From contig NZ_JAAVTA010000001.1 of the NCBI RefSeq assembly GCF_012102705.1, forward strand, positions 124,001 to 188,000: a stretch of DNA of 64,000 nucleotides, given 5' to 3'. The position numbers and the translations under genes were made by a program. Shown piece after piece: positions 46,570-54,584 of this stretch; the stretch's first letter is position 1, and every line of letters begins with the position of its first letter. Below the pieces are notes generated by a model. It was given only the letters and a program-made list of their open reading frames with translations, ran no database searches and was not told the DNA's origin. The DNA is from Haematospirillum sp. H1815. GTDB lineage: Bacteria; Pseudomonadota; Alphaproteobacteria; Rhodospirillales; Rhodospirillaceae.

Positions 46570-46641
46570 GTTATTCCCCTGTTGTTTGCTTCATATAAAA
46601 AGAAACACATGACACATAATTCGCCTTCAGGTTTTTTTGTG

Positions 46642-47061
46642 TCAAGAAGTTTCGAGGTCTTGCAGCTTGTTTTCGCTCTCGTCTTCATGGTGCGTTTTGC
46701 TTGCTGATATTTCTTTCTCGACAATCTTCCGGAAGCCTTCGGCGCATTGCCGAAGAACCCTGGGTGATGTGTCGCGATCCAGCATGGAAAGAAGGGTCAG
46801 TCCCTGTAACTCTATCGCTCTGTTAATTTTTTGATATTCGCGGGCTGCCTGGTATGACTGATGCCCCAGTGCGCTTCCCTCTTCCCGCATGTGGGAAATC
46901 AGTCGGTCAACGATAGATTCCGACAGGCGGGTAAAGCGTGCTGTATCAGAACGGCCAAGTGCATCATCCAACTGGGATACAAGGTTGAGAAGATCGCCAT
47001 GATCTGTTTCCAGGCTCCACCCCTCATGTGGACAGATTTGTTTTTCATCCCTGGAAAACAT
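46642..47061 (-). CDS. Degenerate hemerythrin-like protein
   Basis: The 139-residue helical protein keeps part of the hemerythrin pattern: TDHGDLLNLVSQLDDAL (His21) and ISHMREEGSALGHQSY (His57, Glu61, and a Gly-His-Gln-Ser-Tyr where GYP usually stands). The following H-x3-H is replaced by AREYQKI, so a normal di-iron site is unlikely. It lies 4 bp after dedA on the same strand and is probably co-transcribed. The protein could be a sensor remnant or bind another ligand. A chance resemblance of a four-helix bundle remains possible. Confidence 0.5.
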   Translation of the reverse strand: MFSRDEKQICPHEGWSLETDHGDLLNLVSQLDDALGRSDTARFTRLSESIVDRLISHMREEGSALGHQSYQAAREYQKINRAIELQGLTLLSMLDRDTSPRVLRQCAEGFRKIVEKEISASKTHHEDESENKLQDLETS

Positions 47062-47065
47062 CGTT

Positions 47066-47695
47066 TCATCCTGCCCGTGGTGTGTTGGAACCGTCTGTCT
47101 CCGTGAGTTCCGGCTTTTCGATTGTATTTGTGGAAGCCTGGGTTTTCTTTTTATTGATCAAGCCACGGAGAGAGGTATAAAGGCCAAAGGCAAGAGCAAG
47201 TACTGCCAGACCAATCAGCACCTTCATCTGGTGTTCTCCAAAGAACCGCTCAAGAGCCTTGCTGGAGAAATAGCCAATCGACGTGAAAGCCATGGCCCAT
47301 ATCAACGCGGCAATGAAGTTCAGGCACATGAAGCGAATGCGTGGGACGCCGGCCATGGCAATCACAAACGGACTGACGTTTCTTACGCCGTAGATGAAAC
47401 GAAAGCTGAGAATAAAAAGGGTTTCATGTTTGCGTACAAGCCGAAAAGCCCATTCTGTCTTGCCGCGCAGGGATGGACGACGGTCCAGGAGTGGCGTGCC
47501 GTAATAACGTCCTATCGTATAGTAGAACTGATCTCCGAGGAAGCTACCGCACAAGGCGGTCAGGGCAACCAGCTCCGCGTTCATGATTCCTTGTTGGGCT
47601 GCTGCACCGGCAAGAATAACAATGCTCTCACCTTCCAGAAAGGTTACAATAAGAATGGCCAGATACCCCCATTCTCTCAGCAACTCCTCTATCAC
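47066..47695 (-). CDS. DedA-family membrane protein (VTT domain)
   Basis: This 209-residue protein has five or so hydrophobic segments. Family hallmarks are VTFLEGESIVILAG with conserved acidic residues, LCGSFLGDQFYYTIGRYYG, and FRFIYGVRNVSPFVIAMAGVPRIRF with the conserved arginine. DedA proteins are proton-linked membrane proteins implicated in lipid carrier or phospholipid flipping and in envelope stress tolerance. It lies downstream of purK by 57 bp and upstream of the hemerythrin-like gene. Confidence 0.9.
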   Translation of the reverse strand: MIEELLREWGYLAILIVTFLEGESIVILAGAAAQQGIMNAELVALTALCGSFLGDQFYYTIGRYYGTPLLDRRPSLRGKTEWAFRLVRKHETLFILSFRFIYGVRNVSPFVIAMAGVPRIRFMCLNFIAALIWAMAFTSIGYFSSKALERFFGEHQMKVLIGLAVLALAFGLYTSLRGLINKKKTQASTNTIEKPELTETDGSNTPRAG

Positions 47696-47752
47696 AACCG
47701 GCTTCCCCCTTGCAGGGCGATGCGTCCAGACCTGGTTGTTGCGGGCACGTTC

Positions 47753-48859
47753 TCATCCTTCCAGAAAATTGATGTGTCCCATCTTGCGACCGGGACGTGG
47801 CGACGCCTTTCCATAAAGGTGGAGGCGGGCGAGGGGGTTTTCAAGAATCATAGGCCAGTTGGCCACATCGTGGCCAAGCAGATTCTTCATCGTAACGGCG
47901 CAGCGCCTGCGTGTATCTCCCAAGGGGAGACCACATACGGCGCGTAAGGCTTGCTCAAACTGGTCTGTGTAGCTGCCGTCCATAGTCCAGTGTCCGGAGT
48001 TATGGGGGCGGGGCGCCATTTCATTGACCAGAATTCTGTCGTCATGGGTTACAAAAAACTCAAGAGCCAGCAAGCCTGTCAGATCCAGTCTTTTTGCGGC
48101 CTCACATGCAATGCGCAGGGCTTCGGCGGCAACGATCTTGGACACGGGCGCGGGGACCGAAGACGTATCAAGAATGTGGTTGCGGTGCTTGTTCCAAGCA
48201 AGATCCCAAGAAGCAGTTTCCCCATTCCTTCCCCGTGCAATCAGGATGGATGCCTCTCCCCTGAATGCAACAAAGCCTTCAAGAATGGCGCAGTCTGTTT
48301 TCAAGGTATCCCAAGCTTTGGCAAGTTCAGCCTGCGTTTCAACCCGGACCTGCCCTTTGCCGTCGTAACCAAGGCGGTTGGTTTTAAGGATAGCCGGGGT
48401 TCCCGTGACCTCAACGGCATGGATCAGATCATTTTCAGAAAAGACAGGTGCCCACGGTGCAGTTTGGGCAAAAGCGGAGAAAAATGTCTTCTCCTTTATT
48501 CTGTCCTGTGCAGTTTCAAGGACAGGCCGGGCAGGATGGACCCGTGTGCGTTGGGACAGAAAGTCAAGGCAATCAAGGGGTATGTTCTCAAATTCCAGGG
48601 TAATGACATCAACCCGGTCCGCAAATGCGGCCAGGTGATCCCGGCTGTCCCACGGAGCAACTGTGGTCATGGCGCTGACCGTCGAAGCCGGGCTGTCATG
48701 ATCTGGTGTATATATATGGCACGCATACCCCATGCGGGCTGCCGCCAGAGACAGCATACGCCCCAATTGGCCACCTCCAAGAATACCAATGACAGAGCCC
48801 GGAGGAACGGGGGGGATGTTATCTCTTTCTCTTGCCGTGGTCGATGGTGTGAGGGGCAT
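47753..48859 (-). CDS. purK: N5-carboxyaminoimidazole ribonucleotide synthase PurK
   Basis: PurK is the ATP-grasp enzyme that carboxylates AIR with bicarbonate to N5-CAIR. The 368-residue protein shows VIGILGGGQLGRMLSLAA, TLEFENIPLDCL, LKTNRLGYDGKGQ, LEGFVAFRGEASILIAR and MAPRPHNSGHWTMDGS. Length is standard. It follows purE by one base, so the two act as one translational unit. Confidence 0.95.
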   Translation of the reverse strand: MPLTPSTTARERDNIPPVPPGSVIGILGGGQLGRMLSLAAARMGYACHIYTPDHDSPASTVSAMTTVAPWDSRDHLAAFADRVDVITLEFENIPLDCLDFLSQRTRVHPARPVLETAQDRIKEKTFFSAFAQTAPWAPVFSENDLIHAVEVTGTPAILKTNRLGYDGKGQVRVETQAELAKAWDTLKTDCAILEGFVAFRGEASILIARGRNGETASWDLAWNKHRNHILDTSSVPAPVSKIVAAEALRIACEAAKRLDLTGLLALEFFVTHDDRILVNEMAPRPHNSGHWTMDGSYTDQFEQALRAVCGLPLGDTRRRCAVTMKNLLGHDVANWPMILENPLARLHLYGKASPRPGRKMGHINFLEG

Positions 48860-48860
48860 G

Positions 48861-49382
48861 TCAGCTTTCCTGGTTGACCGGATACTCTTGTACAGCAGAG
48901 CTTTGACGCTCCCGGAATGTGTCCAGGGCGCTCGCTATGGTCGGATCATTGAGGGCAAGGACAGATGCGGCCAGAAGGGCGGCGTTGATGGCGCCTGCCT
49001 TCCCTATAGCCAATGTCCCGACCGGAATACCAGCCGGCATTTGTACAATCGAAAGCAGGCTGTCCATTCCCTTGAGGTTTTTGCTTTCAATGGGGACCCC
49101 GAAAACAGGAAGCGGGGTCAATGCAGCGCACATACCAGGAAGATGGGCGGCTCCACCTGCTCCTGCAATAATTACACGCAGGCCACGGTTCCGGGCCGAC
49201 GTTGCGTAATGATAGAGCCGATCCGGTGTTCGGTGTGCTGATACAATCCGCGTCTCTACGGCAATACCAAGATCCTGCAACAGGTCAGCTGCATGGCGCA
49301 TGGTTTCCCAGTCGGACTGGCTTCCCATGATAATCCCTGCAACTGGATTCGAGAGAGGAGTACCCTGTGTGCCGTTCATCAT
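48861..49382 (-). CDS. purE: N5-CAIR mutase PurE
   Basis: PurE moves the carboxyl of N5-CAIR to carbon 4, completing the PurK-PurE route of purine synthesis. The 173-residue protein has the signature [20 protein letters not shown], with [13 protein letters not shown] and [25 protein letters not shown], and [25 protein letters not shown]. It is the bacterial class I type. ATG 49382 or the adjacent ATG 49379 may be used. Confidence 0.95.
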   Translation of the reverse strand: MMNGTQGTPLSNPVAGIIMGSQSDWETMRHAADLLQDLGIAVETRIVSAHRTPDRLYHYATSARNRGLRVIIAGAGGAAHLPGMCAALTPLPVFGVPIESKNLKGMDSLLSIVQMPAGIPVGTLAIGKAGAINAALLAASVLALNDPTIASALDTFRERQSSAVQEYPVNQES

Positions 49383-49568
49383 GGCCTCTTTGCATCTGTG
49401 CGGGGCTTTCAGCCGGGAAGAGGCGGCATTATAGGGAGGTAACAGGAGCTTGCAAGTGAATGCGGCAGGATAAATTCTGTCGGTATTGTCGGGAAAGCGC
49501 GTCGGTGCTGAACCAGCGGCTTTTTACTGATAGAATGGGGACATCTTCGGTATGGTGCGGGGGCGTGT

Positions 49569-50330
49569 ATGGCTGGAGTTAAAGGGACGGGATCCGTCGA
49601 TCCTTCGCATTGGAGGAAAGGGGCAGGCGGTGGTCGTCATTTCCGGCACGGGAAAAATCCCCTTCTGGCCTATGAAGAGGGGGGGGTGCCTCATCCGCCG
49701 GTTATAGACCCCGTGGACGTTCTGGGCATTGATCTTGCCCATGTCCATTCTTCTGCCCGTGATGCTCTGGAGCGTGCTGTCGCCGAAATCGCAGTTCTGC
49801 GTGGAGACCTCGAGAAAGGGCGCAGGCGTCAGGAGTGGTTGGAGGCAAGGATCTTCCAGGATCCATGGACGGGCATTGATAACATGCGTGCCTTGCACAG
49901 GGCTATGGAGCATATCTTGTCATTGCCACCAGAGAGTCATGTAGGTGGGGTTTTTGCGCTTTTCTGGCTTGAGAACCATGACTGGATTCATGAGAACTAT
50001 GGGCTGGATGGTTTGCACTTGGCGATGGAGGCCATGGCTCAGTCTGTATCCGATCTTGTTCAGGAAACAGATGTGGTGACGACAGTCGGTGGGGCTGGGC
50101 TTGGGCTGCTTTCCTTTCCGGCTCGTGAGCCGGAAGCATCACGGGCCATTGCCGCCATTGAAGCAAGACTTGACGGGATGGATGTTCCGCGCGGAGGCAG
50201 TCATTTTCCCTTGCGGGTTTGCTCGGGTATGCACCCCGTCTTTCCGGGGGATGAGCCGGAGGCAATCCTGCGGGAGACAGACTCAGGACTGAGGGTGCGT
50301 ATGGCGCTGCGTGGCACCAAGAAGGCATAA
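49569..50330 (+). CDS. Degenerate GGDEF-domain protein
   Basis: The 253-residue cytoplasmic protein has a disordered basic N-terminus (1-45), a coiled coil (about 58-95, ERAVAEIAVLRGDLEKGRRRQEWLEARI), and a domain starting FQDPWTGIDNMRALHRAM that resembles the DxLTGLxNRR opening of GGDEF domains. The active-site loop reads GGAGLG at residues 174-179 in place of GGDEF, so diguanylate cyclase activity is very unlikely. It may bind nucleotide or act as a scaffold. The gene lies divergent from purE and converges with a DUF465 gene 11 bp away. Confidence 0.65.
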   Translation: MAGVKGTGSVDPSHWRKGAGGGRHFRHGKNPLLAYEEGGVPHPPVIDPVDVLGIDLAHVHSSARDALERAVAEIAVLRGDLEKGRRRQEWLEARIFQDPWTGIDNMRALHRAMEHILSLPPESHVGGVFALFWLENHDWIHENYGLDGLHLAMEAMAQSVSDLVQETDVVTTVGGAGLGLLSFPAREPEASRAIAAIEARLDGMDVPRGGSHFPLRVCSGMHPVFPGDEPEAILRETDSGLRVRMALRGTKKA

Positions 50331-50341
50331 ATAAAGTCTGC

Positions 50342-50551
50342 TCAGGCGATGATGTCGGGTACCAAGGTACTTTCCACCCGGGATATCTCATCCTTGAGAA
50401 GAAGCTTCCGTTTCTTCAGGCGAACAATCTGAAGCTGATTGCTCTGGCCATCATCGCCAAGCCGACTTATAATTTCGTCAAGGTCGCGATGCTCAACCCG
50501 GAGCTCGGCGAGGCGGGACAGAACCTGTTCCCTCTCTTCATCATCAATCAT
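50342..50551 (-). CDS. DUF465 (YdcH-like) small protein
   Basis: The 69-residue protein is two helices: REQVLSRLAELRVEHRDLDEIISRL, then QLQIVRLKKRKLLLKDEISRVES. The VEHRDLDEII and LKKRKLLLKDEI segments are the DUF465/YdcH signature. The function is unknown, and these proteins are common and often multiple in alphaproteobacteria. A second, shorter DUF465 gene lies at 52526, on the far side of pfkA and ubiX. Confidence 0.85.
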   Translation of the reverse strand: MIDDEEREQVLSRLAELRVEHRDLDEIISRLGDDGQSNQLQIVRLKKRKLLLKDEISRVESTLVPDIIA

Positions 50552-50664
50552 CGTCGGCAGGACACCATAAAATGCTGGATTGATTTGATACTAGCAGAAA
50601 ATTTGTGAAAGGGGTATGGCTGCTTTTGTGCAGTATACCAATAGAGTTAAGGGGTAGGTGTATT

Positions 50665-51786
50665 ATGTCTGTCAATCGTGCAATCGGCATTATGACAAGC
50701 GGCGGTGATTGTGCCGGCCTCAACGCTGTGGTGCGTGCCGTTGCCTGCGCAGCGCATGAACTGTACGGCTGGAAGGTATACGGCATTCTCGATGGAACTT
50801 CGGGTCTGATCACGCGTCCTTTGAGGTATGTCGAGCTTGGCGGCAGCGCCATGGATGCATCCTGCCTGAGGTCTGGTGGTACCTTCCTGGGCACTACCAG
50901 TAAAGGAGATCCCCTGCAGTTCCCCATGCCGGATGGCTCGTACCGCGATTTCTCGCCAGAGTTTGCCGAGGGTGCCAAAATGCTCGGCCTGGATGCCGTT
51001 GTTGTGGTGGGTGGTGATGGATCCATGCGCATTACGTCCGAGCTCTGTCGTCGTGCCGGACTGGGGATGGTCGGAATACCGAAAACAATCGATAACGATG
51101 TGCATGGTACCGACTATGCCGTTGGCTTTGCCACAGCTGTAGATGTAGCTACAGAAGCATTGGACCGGCTGCACTCCACAGCAGCATCCCATCACCGGGC
51201 CATGATTCTGGAGGTTATGGGGCGTGACGCCGGCTATATAGCCATGACGGCAGGGATTGCCGGTGGTGCTGACATTATCCTTGTCCCTGAGTTGCCTTAT
51301 ACCCTGGAAGAGGTGTCGCACAAGATCCGTGCTGTTCTGGACACCGGGAGAAGCCACGTCGTCATCGTTGTTGCCGAGGGCGTACGACGTGAAGATGGTC
51401 AGAGTGCCATTATAACCTACTCTGGCGGTGAAAAGCGCTATGGCGGTATAGGGCCTTATCTTGCCGACCGGATTGCCGGTATGGTCGGCATTGAAACTCG
51501 CCCCATCGTCTTGGGCCATTTGCAGCGTGGCGGTATCCCTTCCGCCCGTGATCGCCTTATTGCTTCTGCTTTCGGCACCGCGGCGGTCGATCTTGTCGCA
51601 GAGGGGGCTTGGGGTCGTATGGTGGCTTGGAAGAATGGGACTGTTACATCCGTTCCATTGGAAGATGTAACAACTGGAGCGCGGCTGCTTGCTGCCGATG
51701 ATGTTCTTGTGTGTACCGCAAAGGCATTGGGAATATACACGGGAGGAGCCGCGCCTCTTCTCAAGGTGTCGTCTGCGGCATCGTAG
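50665..51786 (+). CDS. pfkA: 6-phosphofructokinase, group III type
   Basis: The enzyme phosphorylates fructose 6-phosphate. ATG 50665 gives 373 residues. Hallmarks are IMTSGGDCAGLNAVVRA, GGDGSMR at 116-122, PKTIDND at 139-145 with the catalytic aspartates, MGRDAGYIA and LGHLQRGGIPSARDR. The combination Gly in GGDGS with Lys in PKTIDND is what I associate with group III enzymes, where Gly favours ATP over diphosphate as donor; a PPi enzyme would usually have GGDDS. The 3' end overlaps the converging ubiX gene by 26 bp. Confidence 0.9.
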   Translation: MSVNRAIGIMTSGGDCAGLNAVVRAVACAAHELYGWKVYGILDGTSGLITRPLRYVELGGSAMDASCLRSGGTFLGTTSKGDPLQFPMPDGSYRDFSPEFAEGAKMLGLDAVVVVGGDGSMRITSELCRRAGLGMVGIPKTIDNDVHGTDYAVGFATAVDVATEALDRLHSTAASHHRAMILEVMGRDAGYIAMTAGIAGGADIILVPELPYTLEEVSHKIRAVLDTGRSHVVIVVAEGVRREDGQSAIITYSGGEKRYGGIGPYLADRIAGMVGIETRPIVLGHLQRGGIPSARDRLIASAFGTAAVDLVAEGAWGRMVAWKNGTVTSVPLEDVTTGARLLAADDVLVCTAKALGIYTGGAAPLLKVSSAAS

Positions 51787-52372
51787 GGCGTGGTTCCGGT
51801 CCTACATCTTTCCCCCAGCGTGGGATCGTTGCTATGTCGAGGTCAAAAAGATCCAGGACACGACCTACACCCTGTTCCACCATATCTTCCAGACTTTGCG
51901 GCCTTGTGTAGAAAGCTGGAGATGGGGGCGCAATAATGCCCCCCATCTCGGTTACAGCGGCCATGTTACGGATATGCCCAAGGTGCAGGGGGGTTTCCCG
52001 GAGCATCAGAACCAGGCGCCGCCGTTCCTTGAGGGTGACATCCGCTGCTCTTGTCAGCAGGTTGTTTCCGGCGCATGTGGCGATTTCTGCCAGACAACGG
52101 GCGGAGCAGGGTGCCACGATCATCCCCATGGTTCGGAAGGAACCTGATGAGACAGCAGCTGCCAGGTCATCAATCCGGTAGTGTACGGTTGCCACATCCT
52201 GAATATCCGTGACCTTTAAGCTCGATTCGTATGCCAGTGTAATTTCGGCCGTTCGACTCATGATCAGGTGGGTCTCTATGCCGGCAGTTTTCAACACATG
52301 CAGCAGCTTGATGCCATATATGACCCCGGTAGCACCACTGATGCCAACCACCATGCGAGGTTTGTCCGTCAT
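51761..52372 (-). CDS. ubiX: Flavin prenyltransferase UbiX
   Basis: UbiX makes prenylated FMN for the decarboxylase UbiD, used in ubiquinone synthesis. ATG 52372, preceded by CGGAG, gives 203 residues. Features include VVGISGATGVIYGIKLL, VAPCSARCLAEIATCAGNNLLTRAADVTLKE, LVLMLRETPLHLGHIRNM and PPSPAFYTRPQSLEDMV, all standard. A 12-residue longer start is possible. No ubiD is present in the window. Confidence 0.94.
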   Translation of the reverse strand: MTDKPRMVVGISGATGVIYGIKLLHVLKTAGIETHLIMSRTAEITLAYESSLKVTDIQDVATVHYRIDDLAAAVSSGSFRTMGMIVAPCSARCLAEIATCAGNNLLTRAADVTLKERRRLVLMLRETPLHLGHIRNMAAVTEMGGIIAPPSPAFYTRPQSLEDMVEQGVGRVLDLFDLDIATIPRWGKDVGPEPRPTMPQTTP

Positions 52373-52525
52373 TTTGATCTCCGGGAGTCTATTGAATGGG
52401 CTGTTCAAGAGAAAGTGATGAAAACTTTTGGTGTAACAAGGTGTTGTGAATTTCTATGGCCTTTGTGGCCGGGCAGGCGTAAAATCTAGCGTGTTTCTTA
52501 CCAGCAGGAAAAGGGAGAAGCTACG

Positions 52526-52699
52526 ATGAGTGTCGATGCCCGGGTTGAGTCCCTCCGGATGAAGCATGCTGAACTTGAAGCTGTCCTGCAGGTGGAGAGC
52601 CGAAGGCCGGTCCCGGATCCCGAATTTGTCAGCGATATCAAGCGCAGGAAGTTGCGCCTGAAAGATGAGATCGCCCGAATGGCTGCGCACTTACATTAA
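52526..52699 (+). CDS. Second DUF465 (YdcH-like) small protein
   Basis: A 57-codon gene starts at ATG 52526 after an AAGGGAG ribosome site. The peptide MSVDARVESLRMKHAELEAV is followed by a short link, SDIKRRKLRLKDEIARM and LH. This matches the two-helix DUF465 pattern, including the K-x-x-K-L-x-L-K-D-E-I segment. It is followed by a strong terminator at 52759, so it is probably monocistronic. The function is unknown. Confidence 0.8.
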   Translation: MSVDARVESLRMKHAELEAVLQVESRRPVPDPEFVSDIKRRKLRLKDEIARMAAHLH

Positions 52700-52758
52700 T
52701 CCTGTGTTGTGGCTCTGGCTTGCCGTCTTGTGCGAGATGGTAAAGTCTATGGTTCATG

Positions 52759-52795
52759 GCCCTGCCGGTTTGTCCGGCGGGGCTTTTTGTTATTG
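52759..52795 (+). terminator. Intrinsic terminator after the second DUF465 gene
   Basis: GCCCTGCCGG (52759-52768) pairs with CCGGCGGGGC (52774-52783) with one G-U pair and a five-base loop. TTTTTGTTATTG follows. It isolates the DUF465 gene from the parvulin gene. Confidence 0.88.
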
Positions 52796-52913
52796 TCAAG
52801 ATATCTTGCCGGGCCTGTGTTCAAGATTGTATTGCCATTGCCTCCTGATCTTGACATGGGCTTGGATGTGTTGTCTCTTGCCCCCCTCTTGCAATGGAGA
52901 GGTCTTGAGTCAT

Positions 52914-53237
52914 ATGAGCACATCTGTTCGCGCTTCCCACATTCTGTTAATGCACGCAGATGCCCCGGATACGGCCTCAAAAAGATCAAAAGCGGCTGCT
53001 CTGGAAGCAGTAACCCGTTTGCGTGACAAGATCCGTAGCGGAGATGTGCAGTTCGCTGAGGCTGCCAGAATTGTTTCAGAGTGCCCTTCGTCAGAAGAGG
53101 GTGGTGATCTTGGGGCCTTCTCTCCCGGTATGATGGTTCCGGAATTTGACAAGGCTGTCTTTGCGTTGTCCGTTGGTGACATGTCCGACGTAGTCGAGAC
53201 AGCTTTTGGATATCATCTGATTTTACGTACGGCTTGA
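52914..53237 (+). CDS. Parvulin-type peptidyl-prolyl isomerase (PpiC-like)
   Basis: This 107-residue stand-alone rotamase domain starts at ATG 52914. Features are VRASHILLMHA at the N-terminus, VQFAEAARIVSECPSSEEGGDLGAFSPGMMVPEFDKAVFAL and a C-terminal TAFGYHLILRTA, the full parvulin core with both conserved His. No signal peptide is present, so it is cytoplasmic and similar to E. coli PpiC. It overlaps the following DUF1491 gene at its stop codon, so the two are co-translated. Confidence 0.92.
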   Translation: MSTSVRASHILLMHADAPDTASKRSKAAALEAVTRLRDKIRSGDVQFAEAARIVSECPSSEEGGDLGAFSPGMMVPEFDKAVFALSVGDMSDVVETAFGYHLILRTA

Positions 53238-53581
53238 TGGACAGAGATGTTCGCCTGCGGACCCGTATACGGGTCCAAGCCTTGCTACGTCAATGTCAAT
53301 CCCGGGGCGTTTTTGCTGCGGTTGTCGTATCCGGTGATCCGGATGCCGGTGCTGTTCTGGTAAAAGTGAACACGTTGGGAAGCGGGTGCTGGGTTCTGTC
53401 ACAGGTCCGTCTTCCTGACGGTCGTCCTGCCTGGATGCGCGGTACGGGTGGGCAAGCCGTTACAGAGCAGGAGGCCGATGCCTATATAGCGCGTCAGCGG
53501 GGTTATGACGATGACCTGTGGGTTATTGAGGTGGAAGACCGTAACGGATGGCATCCTTTGATTGATGAAGTACTCTTATAA
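53237..53581 (+). CDS. DUF1491 family protein
   Basis: The 114-residue protein matches DUF1491, an alphaproteobacterial family of unknown function, with VQALLRQCQSRGVFAAVVVSGDPDAGAVLVKVN, WVLSQVRLPDGRPAWMRGTG, EADAYIARQ and DLWVIEVEDRNGWHPL. The last base of the parvulin stop is the A of ATG 53237; a TTG three bases upstream is an alternative. Its stop directly abuts the stop of the converging hemerythrin gene. Confidence 0.85.
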   Translation: MDRDVRLRTRIRVQALLRQCQSRGVFAAVVVSGDPDAGAVLVKVNTLGSGCWVLSQVRLPDGRPAWMRGTGGQAVTEQEADAYIARQRGYDDDLWVIEVEDRNGWHPLIDEVLL

Positions 53582-54049
53582 TCATGATTCCGGAGTGGAT
53601 TGACCTCCATCATTTCCGGGGCCTGCCTTCCGTCGATTGACCAAGGCCTCAATTGCGGGCTTGAATTTCTGGTCATCACCCAGAATGTGGCGTATCAGCC
53701 AATCAGATAAAAAGTCAGATAGTTTGAGAGCTGAACGGCGATCTGCCTTGCCTTCTAGGGTTGTTTGTAGTTCAGACAGACGCTCGCGCCACTTGTTGTG
53801 AGCTTCTATGTGTTCATCCAGCCCTTCATAGCGGGCCATGCGCAGCACTCTTTCTTCAGCAGCAAAATGGTAATCTGTGTAGGCGGCCAGCTCGACCATA
53901 ATGTCCCGTATTGTTTCTGCCGGGCTCCCTGCTTTCAGAGCTGTATTCAGTTCTTTCAGCATGCTTATGAGGCGCTTGTGGTCTTCATCCAGAGCCTCGG
54001 AGCCTACGCTCATTTTTTCAGTCCACTCAAGCACGTCACGGAATTCCAT
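53582..54049 (-). CDS. Bacteriohemerythrin
   Basis: This 155-residue protein carries a complete hemerythrin di-iron site: His24 (DEDHKRL), His61 and Glu65 (YHFAAEE), His80 and His84 (EHIEAH), His121 and Asp126 (HILGDDQKF). It also has the conserved N-terminal WTEKMSVG. Bacteriohemerythrins bind O2 reversibly and may deliver or store it, or react with NO. It is a single-domain cytoplasmic form with a short disordered tail. Two other hemerythrin-like proteins occur in this window. Confidence 0.93.
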   Translation of the reverse strand: MEFRDVLEWTEKMSVGSEALDEDHKRLISMLKELNTALKAGSPAETIRDIMVELAAYTDYHFAAEERVLRMARYEGLDEHIEAHNKWRERLSELQTTLEGKADRRSALKLSDFLSDWLIRHILGDDQKFKPAIEALVNRRKAGPGNDGGQSTPES

Positions 54050-54584
54050 TTATGTTAGAGCCAAGCAAATTTTGCCATGTAAGGTTTTCTTCGTCAGCTG
54101 CGAGCAGGAAAGGGGCCGGAAATTGGAATATTTCAGACATATTGGTTTCTGCGGGTTTGGTCCTTGTTCTTTCGGTTGCTCTGCATTGAGTATTATTCCC
54201 CTTTGCATGGCGCGTTTTTGCGATTTGGATTCGCTCTCATGTAGTGCTTATCGGGAATTAAAAACCTTATGATGGTACTGATAATTGCAGGATTGTCTAA
54301 GTTCGTGTTTCTTTATGTCTTTCTTTCTGTGTTCGGATTTTTTCGACTTTACATGAAACGCTTGGCGTGAGATGTATCCGCGATGCAACATGGCGTGTCC
54401 CTCCTTTTTGTGAGGCTGTGTTGTCTTTCTTGGACGTTTCCTCCCTAAACTTGGGCCGTGCTTCGTGTGCGGCCTTTTTTTTCGGGATTATTCTGGCCTT
54501 CATTTGCTGCTACAATAAAAGCCTCGGCTGTTGTTCAGGGAATTGACGGCTGCTTGTCATCGGTTATGTGGGAGCAAGGGGTAT
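54050..54584. other. Gene-poor region between bacteriohemerythrin and gcrA
   Basis: The 535 bp contain no convincing coding sequence. The sequence is T-rich on the + strand and holds a clear + strand terminator at 54453-54482 with no gene directly upstream on that strand. The left end must contain the hemerythrin promoter and the right end the gcrA promoter; TTGACG at 54543 with TATGTG at 54565 (16-bp spacing) is one weak candidate. Confidence 0.6.
54453..54482 (+). terminator. Orphan intrinsic terminator upstream of gcrA
   Basis: GGCCGTGC (54454-54461) pairs with GTGCGGCC (54467-54474), including two G-U pairs, around a TTCGT loop. Eight T residues follow. No coding sequence on the + strand ends here, so a small RNA or a read-through transcript may stop at this point. 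Confidence 0.75.

Noticed and set aside
46642-47061. Functional di-iron hemerythrin
   Set aside because: The H-x3-H ligand pair is absent, so only a hemerythrin-like fold is proposed.
49524-49913. Minus-strand open frame over the purE/GGDEF-like intergenic region
   Set aside because: Most of it overlaps the GGDEF-like gene in antisense, and it has no supporting motif.
50647-51519. Open frame of 290 codons on the minus strand opposite pfkA
   Set aside because: pfkA is unambiguous, and the antisense peptide has no motif.
54297-54503. Possible 68-codon basic small gene on the minus strand upstream of gcrA
   Set aside because: It runs through the orphan terminator, and its Lys/Arg-rich peptide simply reflects the T-rich complementary strand.
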